64,000 bases of DNA, taken from contig NZ_JABEQN010000015.1 in NCBI RefSeq assembly GCF_014174165.1, positions 1 to 64,000 on the forward strand, read 5' to 3'. Made by a program: the position numbers and the translations under genes. The notes beneath the pieces are model-generated. The model searched no databases and was not told the origin of the DNA. It worked only from the letters and a program-made list of their open reading frames with translations. Each line of letters opens with the position of its first letter. The first letter of the stretch is position 1. Origin of the DNA: Gluconacetobacter dulcium (GTDB lineage Bacteria; Pseudomonadota; Alphaproteobacteria; Acetobacterales; Acetobacteraceae). This document shows, one piece after another, positions 10,701-18,153 of this stretch.

Positions 10701-11097
10701 TGGCCTTCCAGTATTGCGGCACCATCTGCAAGGTGGTGGGCATGTCCTGCGCCGCCGCCCGCAATGCCGCCTGCACGTCATTGGCCGCACCGTCGATGTT
10801 CCGGCTGTCGTCGAACGTCAGCAGGATGAAGGCCGTGCTGTCGGTCGAATCCGACTCGATCGAACTGATCCCGGCAATCTGGCCCAGCCGCCGTTCCAGC
10901 GGCGTGGTCACCGAGGTCGCCATCTGCTGCGGCGAGGCCCCCGGCTGGGTCGCCACCACATAGATCACAGGAACCGAAATGTTCGGCAGGTCCCCCACCG
11001 GCAACGCGCGGTAGGCGAACAGGCCCGCAAGCACCAGCGCAACCGCAATCAGCGTTGTCGCGACCGGGCGCAGAATGAAAGGACGGCAGGGGTTCAT
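7795..11097 (-). CDS. RND multidrug efflux permease (HAE-1 family, MdtB/MdtC-like)
   Basis: This 1100-residue inner-membrane proton antiporter starts FILRPVATTLIAVALVLAG, as MdtB/MdtC-type permeases do. It has the two-fold repeated RND plan: TM1, a large porter loop (residues about 30-330), TM2-6 with FVVDDAIVVVENIARHMEDG (the TM4 proton-relay aspartates), a second porter loop, and TM8-12 with LVGIVKKNAILMVDFA. Such pumps form a trimer and expel drugs or lipophilic compounds through an adaptor and an outer-membrane channel. No membrane-fusion adaptor or TolC gene adjoins it on either side. The upstream neighbour is a nucleobase permease ending 37 bp away. The serine/glycine-rich stretch after WVSTSGGTAGGG within the second loop is an insertion relative to typical members. 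Confidence 0.9.
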   Translation of the reverse strand: MNPCRPFILRPVATTLIAVALVLAGLFAYRALPVGDLPNISVPVIYVVATQPGASPQQMATSVTTPLERRLGQIAGISSIESDSTDSTAFILLTFDDSRNIDGAANDVQAALRAAAQDMPTTLQMVPQYWKANPSDNPIMIMALTSDSRPMSELYDVMKTHLQPMLSQIKGVGWIEIAGSSAPAVRVEMNPYALFKYGIGFEDIRSALASANANTPKGYVDVGPQRYTIATNDQARRAEDYRGLMVGYRSGRPVRLADVASVVNGVEDERQTGYFSGHRAVMAVVRPQPGANVIHVMDAIRERIPSMRAALPSGVTLTPGMDRSITIRASLTDTQLTLLISVLLVVGVVLVFLRAPRSTLIPAVTVPISLAGTLAVMYLLGFSLDTLSLMALTIATGFVVDDAIVVVENIARHMEDGMPRREAALLGSGEIAFTVLSITIALVAVFLPLLLMPGTPGKIFFEFAMTLATAVTVSLFLSVTLTPMMCSLLLDVAHGAPLPAGASALRRGLRRLGDGFESVFEAVLNGYVRSLDRALRHRWLVLATLPFSLLATVGIIVLMPKTIIPKEDVALVVGYFRGDESGSFQKMNQKIQAVSAAMMADKDTESVAAFSGDTRVEGQAFAQMIGKHERGDGPDEMIARVRERLKGLPGVRLSLFSAGDVNGGGGRQQQGAYRYVLRSDNAEQIYEWTPRIVDALKGSKVMTDITTNLTGHGVATHVDIVRDTAARFLVTPQLVSQALYDAYGQRSASNISTPLATYHVVMEVAPVYRQSPDIMKAFWVSTSGGTAGGGTVSNTVRVPTPSSGDASRVATLSQQSFRNAIANRLAGGAGASSGSAVSSSIETMVPLPVVAAIHDRPTSISVGHRDGFVSGAISFNLAAGRSLDEATAEIRGAMVRLHVPVSIQGGFTGQAEQFQTAMINELLVFLAALATMYVTLGILYESYVHPLTILSTLPSAAVGAVLALWITGEEFSLIAMIGVILLVGIVKKNAILMVDFALHAERDGSMSPEEAIREACAKRFRPILMTTLAAAFGAVPLIVSSGYGIELRRPLGIAVVGGLVMSQLLTLYTTPIVYLLLERIRAWVTRQASRPWRGNMRTAG

Positions 11098-11134
11098 ACG
11101 GAAATGCGCATAGCGGATGACAACGGCCTGTGCA

Positions 11135-12478
11135 TCAGCTTTCCATCACGCCCGGCCGCACCCCGCCCCGGCCGTACCACAGCGCCGCGACGAAGAAGCC
11201 CACATAATAGCCGATATCGGCCCCGCCCAACCATCGGGCGACAGGACCGGTATAAATCTGGCTGGTCGAGAAAAGCAGAATGGTGACCACCGAAACGACA
11301 ATGAAGATCGTCGCCCCCCGCGTCCAGCCGGCAGGGACGGGATGCACCGTACGGTCGCCGAAATACCAGTCCGCCAGCACGATGCCGATCCAGGGCGCGA
11401 TCCAGTACATCGTCACCACCAGGTAATCGGTATAAAGCGCCGCATACCGCCCGGCTCCGGCCACCGCCAGCCCATAGCCGAGCGATGCGGTGATAATCGC
11501 CGCCAGCACGCGCGGAATATGCACGCCGGCGGAAATCAGGCTGTAGCTGGCGGTATTGTCGTTGAACGAATTGCCGGTCACCGACGACAGCGCGATCACG
11601 GCCAGCACCATCGGCCCCAGCGGCCCCGCCGCATGTTGCAGGCTGGCGATCACCGCCGTCGGCGACGGCTCGGCGACGCTGGCCGCCGTCAGCAGGCCGA
11701 GGATCTGAAACGGCACCGCTGAACCCAGCAGCCCGGCCAGCGCCAGCCACACCACCCGCCCCGGCGCGGTATCGGCCGGCAGGTAGCGCGTATAGTCCGA
11801 GGAATAGGACGCCCAGGACAGGTTGAAACTGGCCAGGATCGCCACCGCCAGCAGCATGGTCGCCAGCGTGGGCGGATGCGCCGCATGCGGCAGCGCCCCC
11901 CCATGCCACGCCGCCTGCGACCCGATCACCGCAAAGGCCGCCAGCAGCGCGGCGCCGAGATATTTCTGCAACGCCTGCACCACGTCGTGGCCGTAGATGC
12001 TGGCCACCATCTGTGCCGCGGCCAGCACGCCCAGCGCCAGCCAGAACGGCGGCGCAACCCCCGCCACGATCGACAGAAACGCGATCAGCGCCGTGGCGGC
12101 GGGCACATTGTTCACCGCGTCCCACCCGACGCAGTAAATCCAGTTGAGAAAGGCCGGCGGCCGGATACCCAGCCGCCCCAGCGCCCGGCGCGAAGCCTCC
12201 ATCTGCGTCAGCCCGGTCGGCGGGCCGATCGCGGCCGCCAGCGCCACCGGCACCGCCCCGATCACATTGCCGATCACGATCGCCAGCAGCCCGAAGCGGA
12301 AATCCAGCCCCAGCGAAACCAGCAGCGCCCCCGTCACCCAGCCACCGGGGCCGAGATTGGGCGAGAAATGGCTCCAGAACACCCGGTCCAGCTTCATCGT
12401 CTTGCGCTCGGCCGGAACCGGGCGCGACACGGCGGCGGCGCCTAGCTCCTCCATGGCCGGGGGACGCAGAAAGGACAT
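11135..12478 (-). CDS. NCS1 family purine/cytosine permease
   Basis: A 447-residue integral membrane protein with about 12 hydrophobic segments. SPNLGPGGWVTGALLVSLGLDFRFGLLAIVIGN near the N-terminus and the GPPTGLTQMEASRRALG segment are typical of the nucleobase:cation symporter-1 family (CodB, PurP and relatives), which import cytosine, purines or hydantoins with a cation. ATG 12478 is chosen over a TTG two codons upstream. The substrate is not predictable. The gene is read in the same direction as the SDR upstream and the RND permease downstream, with short gaps, but no nucleobase catabolic gene is nearby. Confidence 0.85.
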   Translation of the reverse strand: MSFLRPPAMEELGAAAVSRPVPAERKTMKLDRVFWSHFSPNLGPGGWVTGALLVSLGLDFRFGLLAIVIGNVIGAVPVALAAAIGPPTGLTQMEASRRALGRLGIRPPAFLNWIYCVGWDAVNNVPAATALIAFLSIVAGVAPPFWLALGVLAAAQMVASIYGHDVVQALQKYLGAALLAAFAVIGSQAAWHGGALPHAAHPPTLATMLLAVAILASFNLSWASYSSDYTRYLPADTAPGRVVWLALAGLLGSAVPFQILGLLTAASVAEPSPTAVIASLQHAAGPLGPMVLAVIALSSVTGNSFNDNTASYSLISAGVHIPRVLAAIITASLGYGLAVAGAGRYAALYTDYLVVTMYWIAPWIGIVLADWYFGDRTVHPVPAGWTRGATIFIVVSVVTILLFSTSQIYTGPVARWLGGADIGYYVGFFVAALWYGRGGVRPGVMES

Positions 12479-12557
12479 CGACAACAGTCCGGACCCCCGA
12501 TCATGATGACGTCGAAAGCAATCGTGGCCCGAACCTTCACCGCTGGCAAGCCGTCCG

Positions 12558-13376
12558 TCAGGACGACATGCCCCCCGTCTCGGGCATCGAGCCGGCCTGC
12601 CCGGCAGGCTGGCGGCTGTAATAGAGTTCGGCCAGGCGCGGCGGCAGCAGGTCCATCAGCCGCGACCCGGCCACCAGCCACCACGGAAACACGATCCGCC
12701 GCCGCCCGGCCGCCACCCCGCGCAGGATCGCGGCGGCAGCGTCATCGACCTCGGTCAGGCCCGGCATCGGAAAATCATTGGCCACCACCATCGGCGTGCG
12801 GACAAACCCGCAGCAGACGCTGGACAGCAGAATACCGTCCCGCGCCGTATTGCCCCCGGTCGCGACCATGAACCGGTCCACCGCCGCCTTCGACGCGCAA
12901 TAGGACGGCGTACCGGGAAACGCGACCAGCCCCGCCACGGAGGCAATCGCGCAGATCCGCCCCCGCACGCCCCGCCCATCCCGCGCCTGCCCGCTCATCG
13001 TCTCCAGCGCCGGGAGCACGGTATTGATCACGCCACCCACATTCACATCCAGCACCCGCCGCACCTGCCCCGGCGCCTCGCGCGGCGCGCCGGCCGCCCG
13101 CGCCGCCGTGGACGCCGTAATACCGGCACAGGCGAACACCAGGTCCAGAGTCCCGGCACCGCCGATCCATTCCGCCATGCCCTCCGCGTCGCGCACGTCC
13201 TGGCGCCGCGTCAGCGCCCGCGCGCCACGCGCGGCACAGTCCCGCGCCACGGCCTCCAGCCGGTCCGGATCGCGCCCGCCCAGGTGCAGCAGCACTCCGG
13301 GGGCCGCCAGATGAAGGGCGATCGCGCGCCCGATGCCCGACGAAGCGCCGGTAATCAGAATCATGTCCCGTTTCAT
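12558..13376 (-). CDS. short-chain dehydrogenase/reductase
   Basis: A 272-residue classical SDR. ILITGASSGIGRAIALHLA is the TGxxxGxG dinucleotide-binding motif near residue 6, LVFACAG replaces the usual NNAG, and YCASK provides the catalytic Tyr and Lys with the Ser about 14 residues before (IASVAGL). The tail WWLVAGSRLMDLLPPRLAELYYSRQ is hydrophobic and resembles SDRs that associate with membranes or act on lipophilic alcohols or ketones. The start MKRDMILITG at 13376 replaces a much longer open frame that would run across gmk. The substrate is unknown. The gene is divergent from gmk. Confidence 0.87.
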   Translation of the reverse strand: MKRDMILITGASSGIGRAIALHLAAPGVLLHLGGRDPDRLEAVARDCAARGARALTRRQDVRDAEGMAEWIGGAGTLDLVFACAGITASTAARAAGAPREAPGQVRRVLDVNVGGVINTVLPALETMSGQARDGRGVRGRICAIASVAGLVAFPGTPSYCASKAAVDRFMVATGGNTARDGILLSSVCCGFVRTPMVVANDFPMPGLTEVDDAAAAILRGVAAGRRRIVFPWWLVAGSRLMDLLPPRLAELYYSRQPAGQAGSMPETGGMSS

Positions 13377-13472
13377 GTTCGCCAGAATAGAGACTGCCTG
13401 ATAAAAGACCGCAAATCCGCGCCGGGTCCGGTGCGGAACGGTAGTGGCAGCGGACCAGGACAGAGGGGGGAT

Positions 13473-14144
13473 ATGCCGACGATGACGCCCAGCAGGGAAC
13501 GACATGGCCCATCCGCCCGGCCGCACGTTGCGCGGCGCGGGGTCTGCCTGGTGATCTCCGCCCCCTCGGGTGCCGGAAAATCCACCATCGCCAACGCCCT
13601 GCGCGCGGCCGAGCCCCAGTTGCTGCACTCCGTCTCGGTCACCACCCGCCAGCCCCGTCCGGGCGAGAGCGAGGGCGTGCATTATCATTTCCGCACCATG
13701 GAACAGTTCGAGCAGATGGCCGCGACCGGCGACCTGCTGGAATGGGCGACCGTGTTCGGCCGGGGCTACGGCACGCCGCGCGGCCCGGTCGAAGCCGCCC
13801 TGGCCGAGGGGCGCGACATGGTCTTCGATATCGACTGGCAGGGCCATCGCCAGATCCGCGCGGCCCTGCCCGACGACGTGATCAGCCTGTTCGTGCTGCC
13901 CCCCTCGCTGGCCGAACTGGAACGCCGCCTGCACGGCCGCGCCTCCGACCATGCGGAGGAAATCGCCAGACGCATGACGGCGGCACGGGATGAAATCGCC
14001 CATTGGCGGGAATTCGACCACGTCATCGTGAATACCGACCTGGACCAGGCGATCGCCGAAGCCCGCTCGATCCTGGTCGCCGCCCGGCTCCAGACGGCAC
14101 GCCAGAAGGGCCTCCCCACATTCGTCGCCAGCTTCGAGGGCTGA
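13473..14144 (+). CDS. gmk: guanylate kinase
   Basis: This 223-residue enzyme phosphorylates GMP to GDP with ATP in nucleotide metabolism. The P-loop ISAPSGAGKSTI is at about residues 28-39. HSVSVTTRQPRPGESEGVHYHF is the GMP-binding region, GDLLEWATVFGRGYGTPRGPVE the lid and substrate part, and DIDWQGHRQIR the conserved centre. The C-terminus carries VNTDLDQAI as in the family. The start at 13473 follows a strong GAGGGGGG ribosome-binding site. A 20-residue basic/Pro leader precedes the core. dnaB follows on the same strand 89 bp later. Confidence 0.96.
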   Translation: MPTMTPSRERHGPSARPHVARRGVCLVISAPSGAGKSTIANALRAAEPQLLHSVSVTTRQPRPGESEGVHYHFRTMEQFEQMAATGDLLEWATVFGRGYGTPRGPVEAALAEGRDMVFDIDWQGHRQIRAALPDDVISLFVLPPSLAELERRLHGRASDHAEEIARRMTAARDEIAHWREFDHVIVNTDLDQAIAEARSILVAARLQTARQKGLPTFVASFEG

Positions 14145-14233
14145 ATACCGGCAAGCCTGCCTGCCATGCACCCGCATCATCCCACGGTCGGCAATCCCTG
14201 TGTCGTCGCCCGCCTGTCTGCTAGGATGGGAAT

Positions 14234-15766
14234 GTGAACCAGATCGATACCTCCCAGACCGAATCCCGCCCCGGAGAAGGCTCCCTGCTGGGCCTGACCC
14301 AACGCCAGCCCCCCGCCAACATGCAGGCGGAGCAGGCCCTGCTGGGCGCGCTGCTGACCAATAACCGCGCTTATGAGCGGGTGTCGGACTTCCTGACCGG
14401 CGCCCATTTCGCCGATGCGGTCAACGGCCGGATCTACGATGCCATCGCCCGGCGGGTCGAGGCCGGGCAACTGGCCGACCCCGTCACCCTGCGCGGCGAG
14501 TTCGAACATTCCGGCATGCTGGAGCCGGTCGGCGGCATGGCCTACCTGGCCCGCCTGCTCACGTCGATGGTCGGCATCATCAATGCCGGCGATTACGGCC
14601 GGGTGATCCACGACGCCTGGGTGCGCCGCCAGTTGATCGAAGTCGGCGAAGAAGTCGTGAACAACGCCTTCGGCGCCCGCCCGGACCTGACCGGCGTCGA
14701 CCAGATCGCGGCGGGCGAGGAGGCACTGTTCCGCCTGGCCACCGACAAGGGGCAGGATGGCGGCTTCACCAGCTTCGACCGCGCCCTGGCCGATGCGCTG
14801 GAGGTGGCCGAGAAGGCCTTCCACCGCGAAGGCGACGTGGTGGGCCTGACGACCGGCCTGCGCGATCTCGACAAGAAAACCGGCGGCCTGCATCCCTCCG
14901 ACCTGCTGATCCTGGCCGGACGTCCGGCGATGGGCAAGACGGCACTCGCCACCAAGATCGCCTTCAGCGCCGCCCGCGCCCTGATGCGCGAGGCCCAGGA
15001 CGCCGCACCGGGCACCCAGCCCAAAGGGTCGGTGGCCATCTTCTCGCTGGAAATGTCGGCCGAGCAGTTGGCCACCCGTATCCTGTCCGAACAGGCCAGC
15101 GTCTCGGGCGAACGCATCCGCCGGGGCGAGATCGGGCAGAAGGAATTCGACCGCTTCGTGCACGTCACGCGCGAACTGGCGCAATTGCCGCTGCATATCG
15201 ACGACACCCCGGCCATCTCGCTGTCGGCCATGCGCACGCGCTGCCGTCGCCTGGCCCGCACCAAGGGCCTCAGCCTGGTGGTGGTCGATTACCTGCAACT
15301 GATGCGCCCGTCGGTGGGCACCCGGCCGGAAAGCCGCGTGCTGGAAATCTCCATGATCACCCAGGGCCTGAAGGCGATCGCCAAGGAACTGAGCGTACCG
15401 GTCATCGCCCTGTCCCAGCTCTCGCGTCAGGTCGAAAGCCGCGAGGACAAACGGCCGATGCTGTCGGACCTGCGTGAATCGGGTTCGATCGAACAGGACG
15501 CCGACGCGGTGATGTTCGTCTATCGCGACCAGTATTACCTGCAACAGCGCCAGCCCAAGGAAACGGCCTACGATTCGACCGACAAATTCCAGACGGCGCT
15601 GGAAGACTGGCAACGCAAGATGGACCTGGCGCACAACCGCGCCGAACTGATCCTGGAAAAACAGCGTCACGGCCCCACCGGAACTGTGCATCTGTTCTTC
15701 GAGGGCGAATTCACCCGCTTCGGCGATCTCGACCTGGTGCATGAAGGCGGATACCCGCCTTCATGA
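14234..15766 (+). CDS. dnaB: replicative DNA helicase DnaB
   Basis: A 510-residue hexameric 5'-3' helicase that unwinds the fork. The N-terminal domain (about residues 26-125, starting PPANMQAEQALLGALL) binds primase. The RecA-like C-terminal domain has Walker A GRPAMGKTALA near 229, IFSLEMSAEQLATR, Walker B LVVVDYLQLM, ALSQLSRQVESREDKRPMLSDLRESGSIEQDAD (motif H4) and the terminal KQRHGPTGTVHL arginine-finger block. Translation starts at a GTG behind AGGATGGG. No intein is present. A GC-rich hairpin (GAAGGCGG/CCGCCTTC, 15743-15762) sits in its last codons. Confidence 0.97.
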   Translation: MNQIDTSQTESRPGEGSLLGLTQRQPPANMQAEQALLGALLTNNRAYERVSDFLTGAHFADAVNGRIYDAIARRVEAGQLADPVTLRGEFEHSGMLEPVGGMAYLARLLTSMVGIINAGDYGRVIHDAWVRRQLIEVGEEVVNNAFGARPDLTGVDQIAAGEEALFRLATDKGQDGGFTSFDRALADALEVAEKAFHREGDVVGLTTGLRDLDKKTGGLHPSDLLILAGRPAMGKTALATKIAFSAARALMREAQDAAPGTQPKGSVAIFSLEMSAEQLATRILSEQASVSGERIRRGEIGQKEFDRFVHVTRELAQLPLHIDDTPAISLSAMRTRCRRLARTKGLSLVVVDYLQLMRPSVGTRPESRVLEISMITQGLKAIAKELSVPVIALSQLSRQVESREDKRPMLSDLRESGSIEQDADAVMFVYRDQYYLQQRQPKETAYDSTDKFQTALEDWQRKMDLAHNRAELILEKQRHGPTGTVHLFFEGEFTRFGDLDLVHEGGYPPS

Positions 15767-15827
15767 TCACCAGAACCCGCACCTGATCCGAAACCGCCTT
15801 CCTCCCTGCGATCCTGCCGAGATATCC

Positions 15828-16463
15828 ATGCAAACCATCACCATGTCTCTGGCCGCCTTCACGGCATCGGCGGCCATTTTCACGATGTCGCCCGGCCTGG
15901 ACACGGCAACCGTCCTGCGCACCTCGACCACATCGGGGACGAAAAGCGGGCTAAGCGCATCGCTCGGCATCACCGGCGGCCTGCTGGTGTGGGGCATCGG
16001 CGCGGCGTTCGGGCTGACGGCCCTGCTGGCGGCATCGACGCTCGCCTTCAATATCGTGAAATGGGCTGGTGCCGCCTATCTGTTCTATCTCGGAATCGGC
16101 ATGCTTCTGCGCCCGCGCACGGCTTTTTCGGGGGACCCCACGACGGCAACCCGCAGGCTGTCTCCCGCCGCCGGTTTCCGGCAGGGGTTCATGAGCAATA
16201 TCCTCAACCCGAAGGTGGGTATTTTCTACATCACGTTCCTGCCGCAATTCATTCCTCACGGCGTCAACGTGATTCTCTTTTCCCTGCTGCTGGCCGGTCT
16301 TCAGGCGGTCATGTCCATGTCCTGGCTTTCCCTGCTGGTCGCCCTGACGGTTCCGTTCAGCCACATCCTGTCACGCCCCGCCGTCGTCAGAAGGCTCGAC
16401 CGCCTGACCGGCTGCATCTTCATGGGCTTCGGCCTCAAACTGGCCCTGACCGACCGACATTGA
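15828..16463 (+). CDS. LysE/RhtB family amino-acid exporter
   Basis: A 211-residue inner-membrane protein with about six hydrophobic segments. The N-terminus AIFTMSPGLDTATVLRTSTTSGTKSGL matches the PGP-like signature of LysE/RhtB exporters, and the loop FRQGFMSNILNPKVGIFYITFLPQF is the family's hallmark NPK motif. Members export amino acids such as homoserine, threonine or lysine by proton antiport. ATG 15828 is chosen because it starts the first membrane segment; an in-frame ATG at 15741 lies inside dnaB. It is convergent with the response-regulator gene. The substrate is not predictable. Confidence 0.88.
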   Translation: MQTITMSLAAFTASAAIFTMSPGLDTATVLRTSTTSGTKSGLSASLGITGGLLVWGIGAAFGLTALLAASTLAFNIVKWAGAAYLFYLGIGMLLRPRTAFSGDPTTATRRLSPAAGFRQGFMSNILNPKVGIFYITFLPQFIPHGVNVILFSLLLAGLQAVMSMSWLSLLVALTVPFSHILSRPAVVRRLDRLTGCIFMGFGLKLALTDRH

Positions 16464-16481
16464 ACGAGCGGCCGCGAAGGC

Positions 16482-16940
16482 TCACGCCCGTATCATGCCC
16501 CGCAGAGCGGCGACAACGCTTGACATCGTATAGGGCTTCGCAAGCACCGGAACCGCCGAAAACGCTTCCATCGCCGACGAAGCCGATTCGTACCCCGTAG
16601 CGAACAGGAACGGAATGCCCCGTTCGGACAGGACCCGAGCGACCGGGAAGGAACTTTCTCCCGCAATATTGACATCGAGAATGGCCGCATCGACCGGATA
16701 TCTCTCCAGGATATCGAGCGCGGCCTGAGGCGTGGACGCAATATGGACATGCGCCCCATACTCCATGCCCAGCACGTCTTCCAACTCCATCGCGATGAGG
16801 AACTCATCTTCCAGCACAAGGATGGTCCGGTCTTTCACGGTCGCATGCTCCGCTGCTTCATCAGAAGAAAGATCACCGCCCCGCGGCGGGTCCACGATGG
16901 CGGGGTTCTCAACCATCAGTCGACCACCGAAGACCTCCAT
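16482..16940 (-). CDS. CheY-like response regulator receiver protein
   Basis: A stand-alone receiver of about 152 residues. ILVLEDEFLIAMELEDVL gives the acidic pair, DAAILDVNI the phospho-acceptor aspartate, LFATGYE the switch Thr, and LAKPYTM the conserved lysine. There is no output domain. Single-domain receivers of this kind in alphaproteobacteria often act in phosphorelays with HWE or HisKA2 kinases, which would fit. No histidine kinase gene is adjacent. The start could also be the ATG at 16916 (MVENPAI), which removes eight residues. Confidence 0.85.
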   Translation of the reverse strand: MEVFGGRLMVENPAIVDPPRGGDLSSDEAAEHATVKDRTILVLEDEFLIAMELEDVLGMEYGAHVHIASTPQAALDILERYPVDAAILDVNIAGESSFPVARVLSERGIPFLFATGYESASSAMEAFSAVPVLAKPYTMSSVVAALRGMIRA

Positions 16941-16981
16941 CCCCGTCCAATGAGCGCCCCACCTCTACCCCTCTGCCACCC

Positions 16982-17269
16982 CTATCGTCCCCATGACGTT
17001 TCCCCGATGCTGAGGCCGGGCAGCACATTCGTGATATCGGCCGAACTCATCGGCACGGCGCCGCGCCCCTGGCGAGGGCTTGCCCCCACACCCACCGTGA
17101 CCCGCCCATGCATCTTGCCGTCGTCAGGCTTGTAGGCCGCCCCATCCAGCGACGGATCACCGCCGACATGACGAAAAAGAACGGCCCGAGGATCATCATG
17201 CCGGGCAGTAGGATGGGTACATCCGGACAAGGCCGATCCGACCATGGCAAAGACCACAACAGATTTCAT
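16982..17269 (-). CDS. small putative lipoprotein
   Basis: A 95-residue protein begins MKSVVVFAMVGSALSGC, a short lipoprotein signal with a lipobox (ALSGC), so the mature form would be lipid-anchored at cysteine 17. The rest (about 78 residues) is polar with a DDGKMHGRVTVGVGASPRQG stretch and matches no family I recognise. The GC content and codon usage fit the chromosome. It ends 42 bp before the response-regulator start in the same direction. The reading frame is plausible but unconfirmed. Confidence 0.45.
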   Translation of the reverse strand: MKSVVVFAMVGSALSGCTHPTARHDDPRAVLFRHVGGDPSLDGAAYKPDDGKMHGRVTVGVGASPRQGRGAVPMSSADITNVLPGLSIGETSWGR

Positions 17270-17759
17270 TATAACAATGACACCTCTTCACCACGGCCCT
17301 GTTCTACCACCGTTTTCCGACACACGCCGAGAGCGGAATCCGGCAGAACTCTGCCTCAAAAGATCCTTGAATATTGTGGAATGTTCCGCCCTTGCATGAT
17401 CACACTCATTCATCCGGCGACTTACATGGTCAACCCGTAGAGCAACGCAGTAACATCGCATCTAAGTGCGTATGCACCGCAGAAACGGACACCGTACCGC
17501 ATGATCCACGAAGTCAGCGGAAATGTCGGCAATGGCGGGATGACATATCAGAAGGTGGCGCCGACATAGGCTTCCATGCGGATCGCGCCTCTGAGCCTGC
17601 TACAGAACACGCCCAAGATCAAACTCAACGGAAGCGACGCAACCAAGGCGCCAAAGCCGGGATACACGCGTCGCGCCGTTCCCGGACACGAACCTGTCAT
17701 GAGACCGGCGAAGTCCGCAAGTTTTGCCCCTTAACAGGAAGCGATCCGTCTAATTTTAA
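17270..17759. other. 490-bp gap without a supportable gene
   Basis: No open frame here has a convincing start, codon pattern and family match. On the minus strand a short frame ending MEAYVGATF at about 17560 resembles the end of an outer-membrane beta-barrel (terminal Phe), so a decayed porin-like gene is possible, but I cannot extend it. The segment forms the chromosomal left flank of the integrated element. Confidence 0.3.
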
Positions 17760-17812
17760 GGAGAATGGCGCACCCGAAAGGACTCGAACCTCTAACCCCC
17801 AGATTCGTAGTC
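17760..17812. repeat. attL: 53-bp direct repeat, copy of the 3' half of tRNA-Arg
   Basis: These 53 bp are identical to 30788-30840, which cover the 3' half of the intact tRNA-Arg gene (anticodon loop to CCA) plus 6 bp beyond. The tRNA 5' half is missing here, so this is not a second tRNA gene. This is the standard footprint of a tyrosine integrase that recombines at the anticodon-loop or T-loop region of a tRNA gene. It marks the left end of the mobile element. Confidence 0.92.
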
Positions 17813-17940
17813 ACAAGGGCAGAATTGGCAGTAAGATGCAAACAGCCGCAAAGACACGAAATAACAACATGTTAAACAGTGCGTTGGATGAGGGGTTCAC
17901 GCAACGAGGCGCAACGAATCGCAGGGATTACGATTCCAGA

Positions 17941-17961
17941 TGAGTCCGGAAAGAGTCCGGA
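17941..17961 (+). promoter_or_regulatory. putative integrase arm-type sites, left end
   Basis: TGAGTCCGGA at 17941-17950 and AGAGTCCGGA at 17952-17961 are direct repeats 11 bp apart. The same decamer occurs twice with the same 11-bp spacing near the other end of the element (30716 and 30727). Paired sites beside both att cores are the arrangement expected for the N-terminal arm-binding domain of the integrase. Function is inferred. Confidence 0.55.
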
Positions 17962-18029
17962 GAATCGACCCGATAGCCCGCCTAACAGGGTGACGGTGGG
18001 CTGGCGCATTCATTGGGAAACACTTTTGT

Positions 18030-18140
18030 AGGTGTAAAGGTGTAAGAGGTGTAACACACATATATTATATACTGTTTTTATTCACTTTTTCCCTCCCCAG
18101 CCAATTACACCTTTCGGTTTTCGAGGTGTAACAGGTGTAA
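18030..18140. repeat. iteron array 1: AGGTGTAA repeats
   Basis: Six exact copies of AGGTGTAA: forward at 18030-18037, 18038-18045, 18047-18054, 18124-18131 and 18133-18140, and reverse (TTACACCT) at 18105-18112. Neighbouring copies are 8 or 9 bp apart. A 50-bp AT-rich stretch (18055-18100) separates the two groups. The array lies just upstream of the integrase start. Together with the matching array near the right end it resembles the ori/crr pair of P4-type satellites, where iterons bind the replication initiator. A role as integrase-promoter operator is the alternative. Confidence 0.7.
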
Positions 18141-18153
18141 TCGAGACCGCCGG

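Noticed and set aside
7789-11286. 1165-codon open frame on + strand
   Set aside because: Antisense shadow of the RND permease; composition (His, Arg, Gln rich) is not protein-like.
12558-14180. 540-codon open frame joining the SDR with sequence opposite gmk
   Set aside because: The conserved SDR begins at 13376; the rest is antisense to gmk.
14177-15742. 521-codon open frame on - strand
   Set aside because: Antisense shadow of dnaB.
15743-15762. hairpin at the dnaB 3' end as a terminator
   Set aside because: The stem lies within coding sequence and no T-run follows.
17760-17812. possible second tRNA-Arg gene at the left att site
   Set aside because: Only the 3' half from the anticodon loop onward is present; it is the integration footprint, not a complete tRNA.
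17374-17943. 189-codon open frame across the left att site
   Set aside because: It reads through the tRNA-derived repeat and shows no family match; the repeat explains the openness.
18030-18140. iteron array 1 as a CRISPR array
   Set aside because: The repeat unit is 8 bp with spacing of 0-1 bp or tens of bp; there are no ~30-bp repeats with regular spacers and no cas genes.
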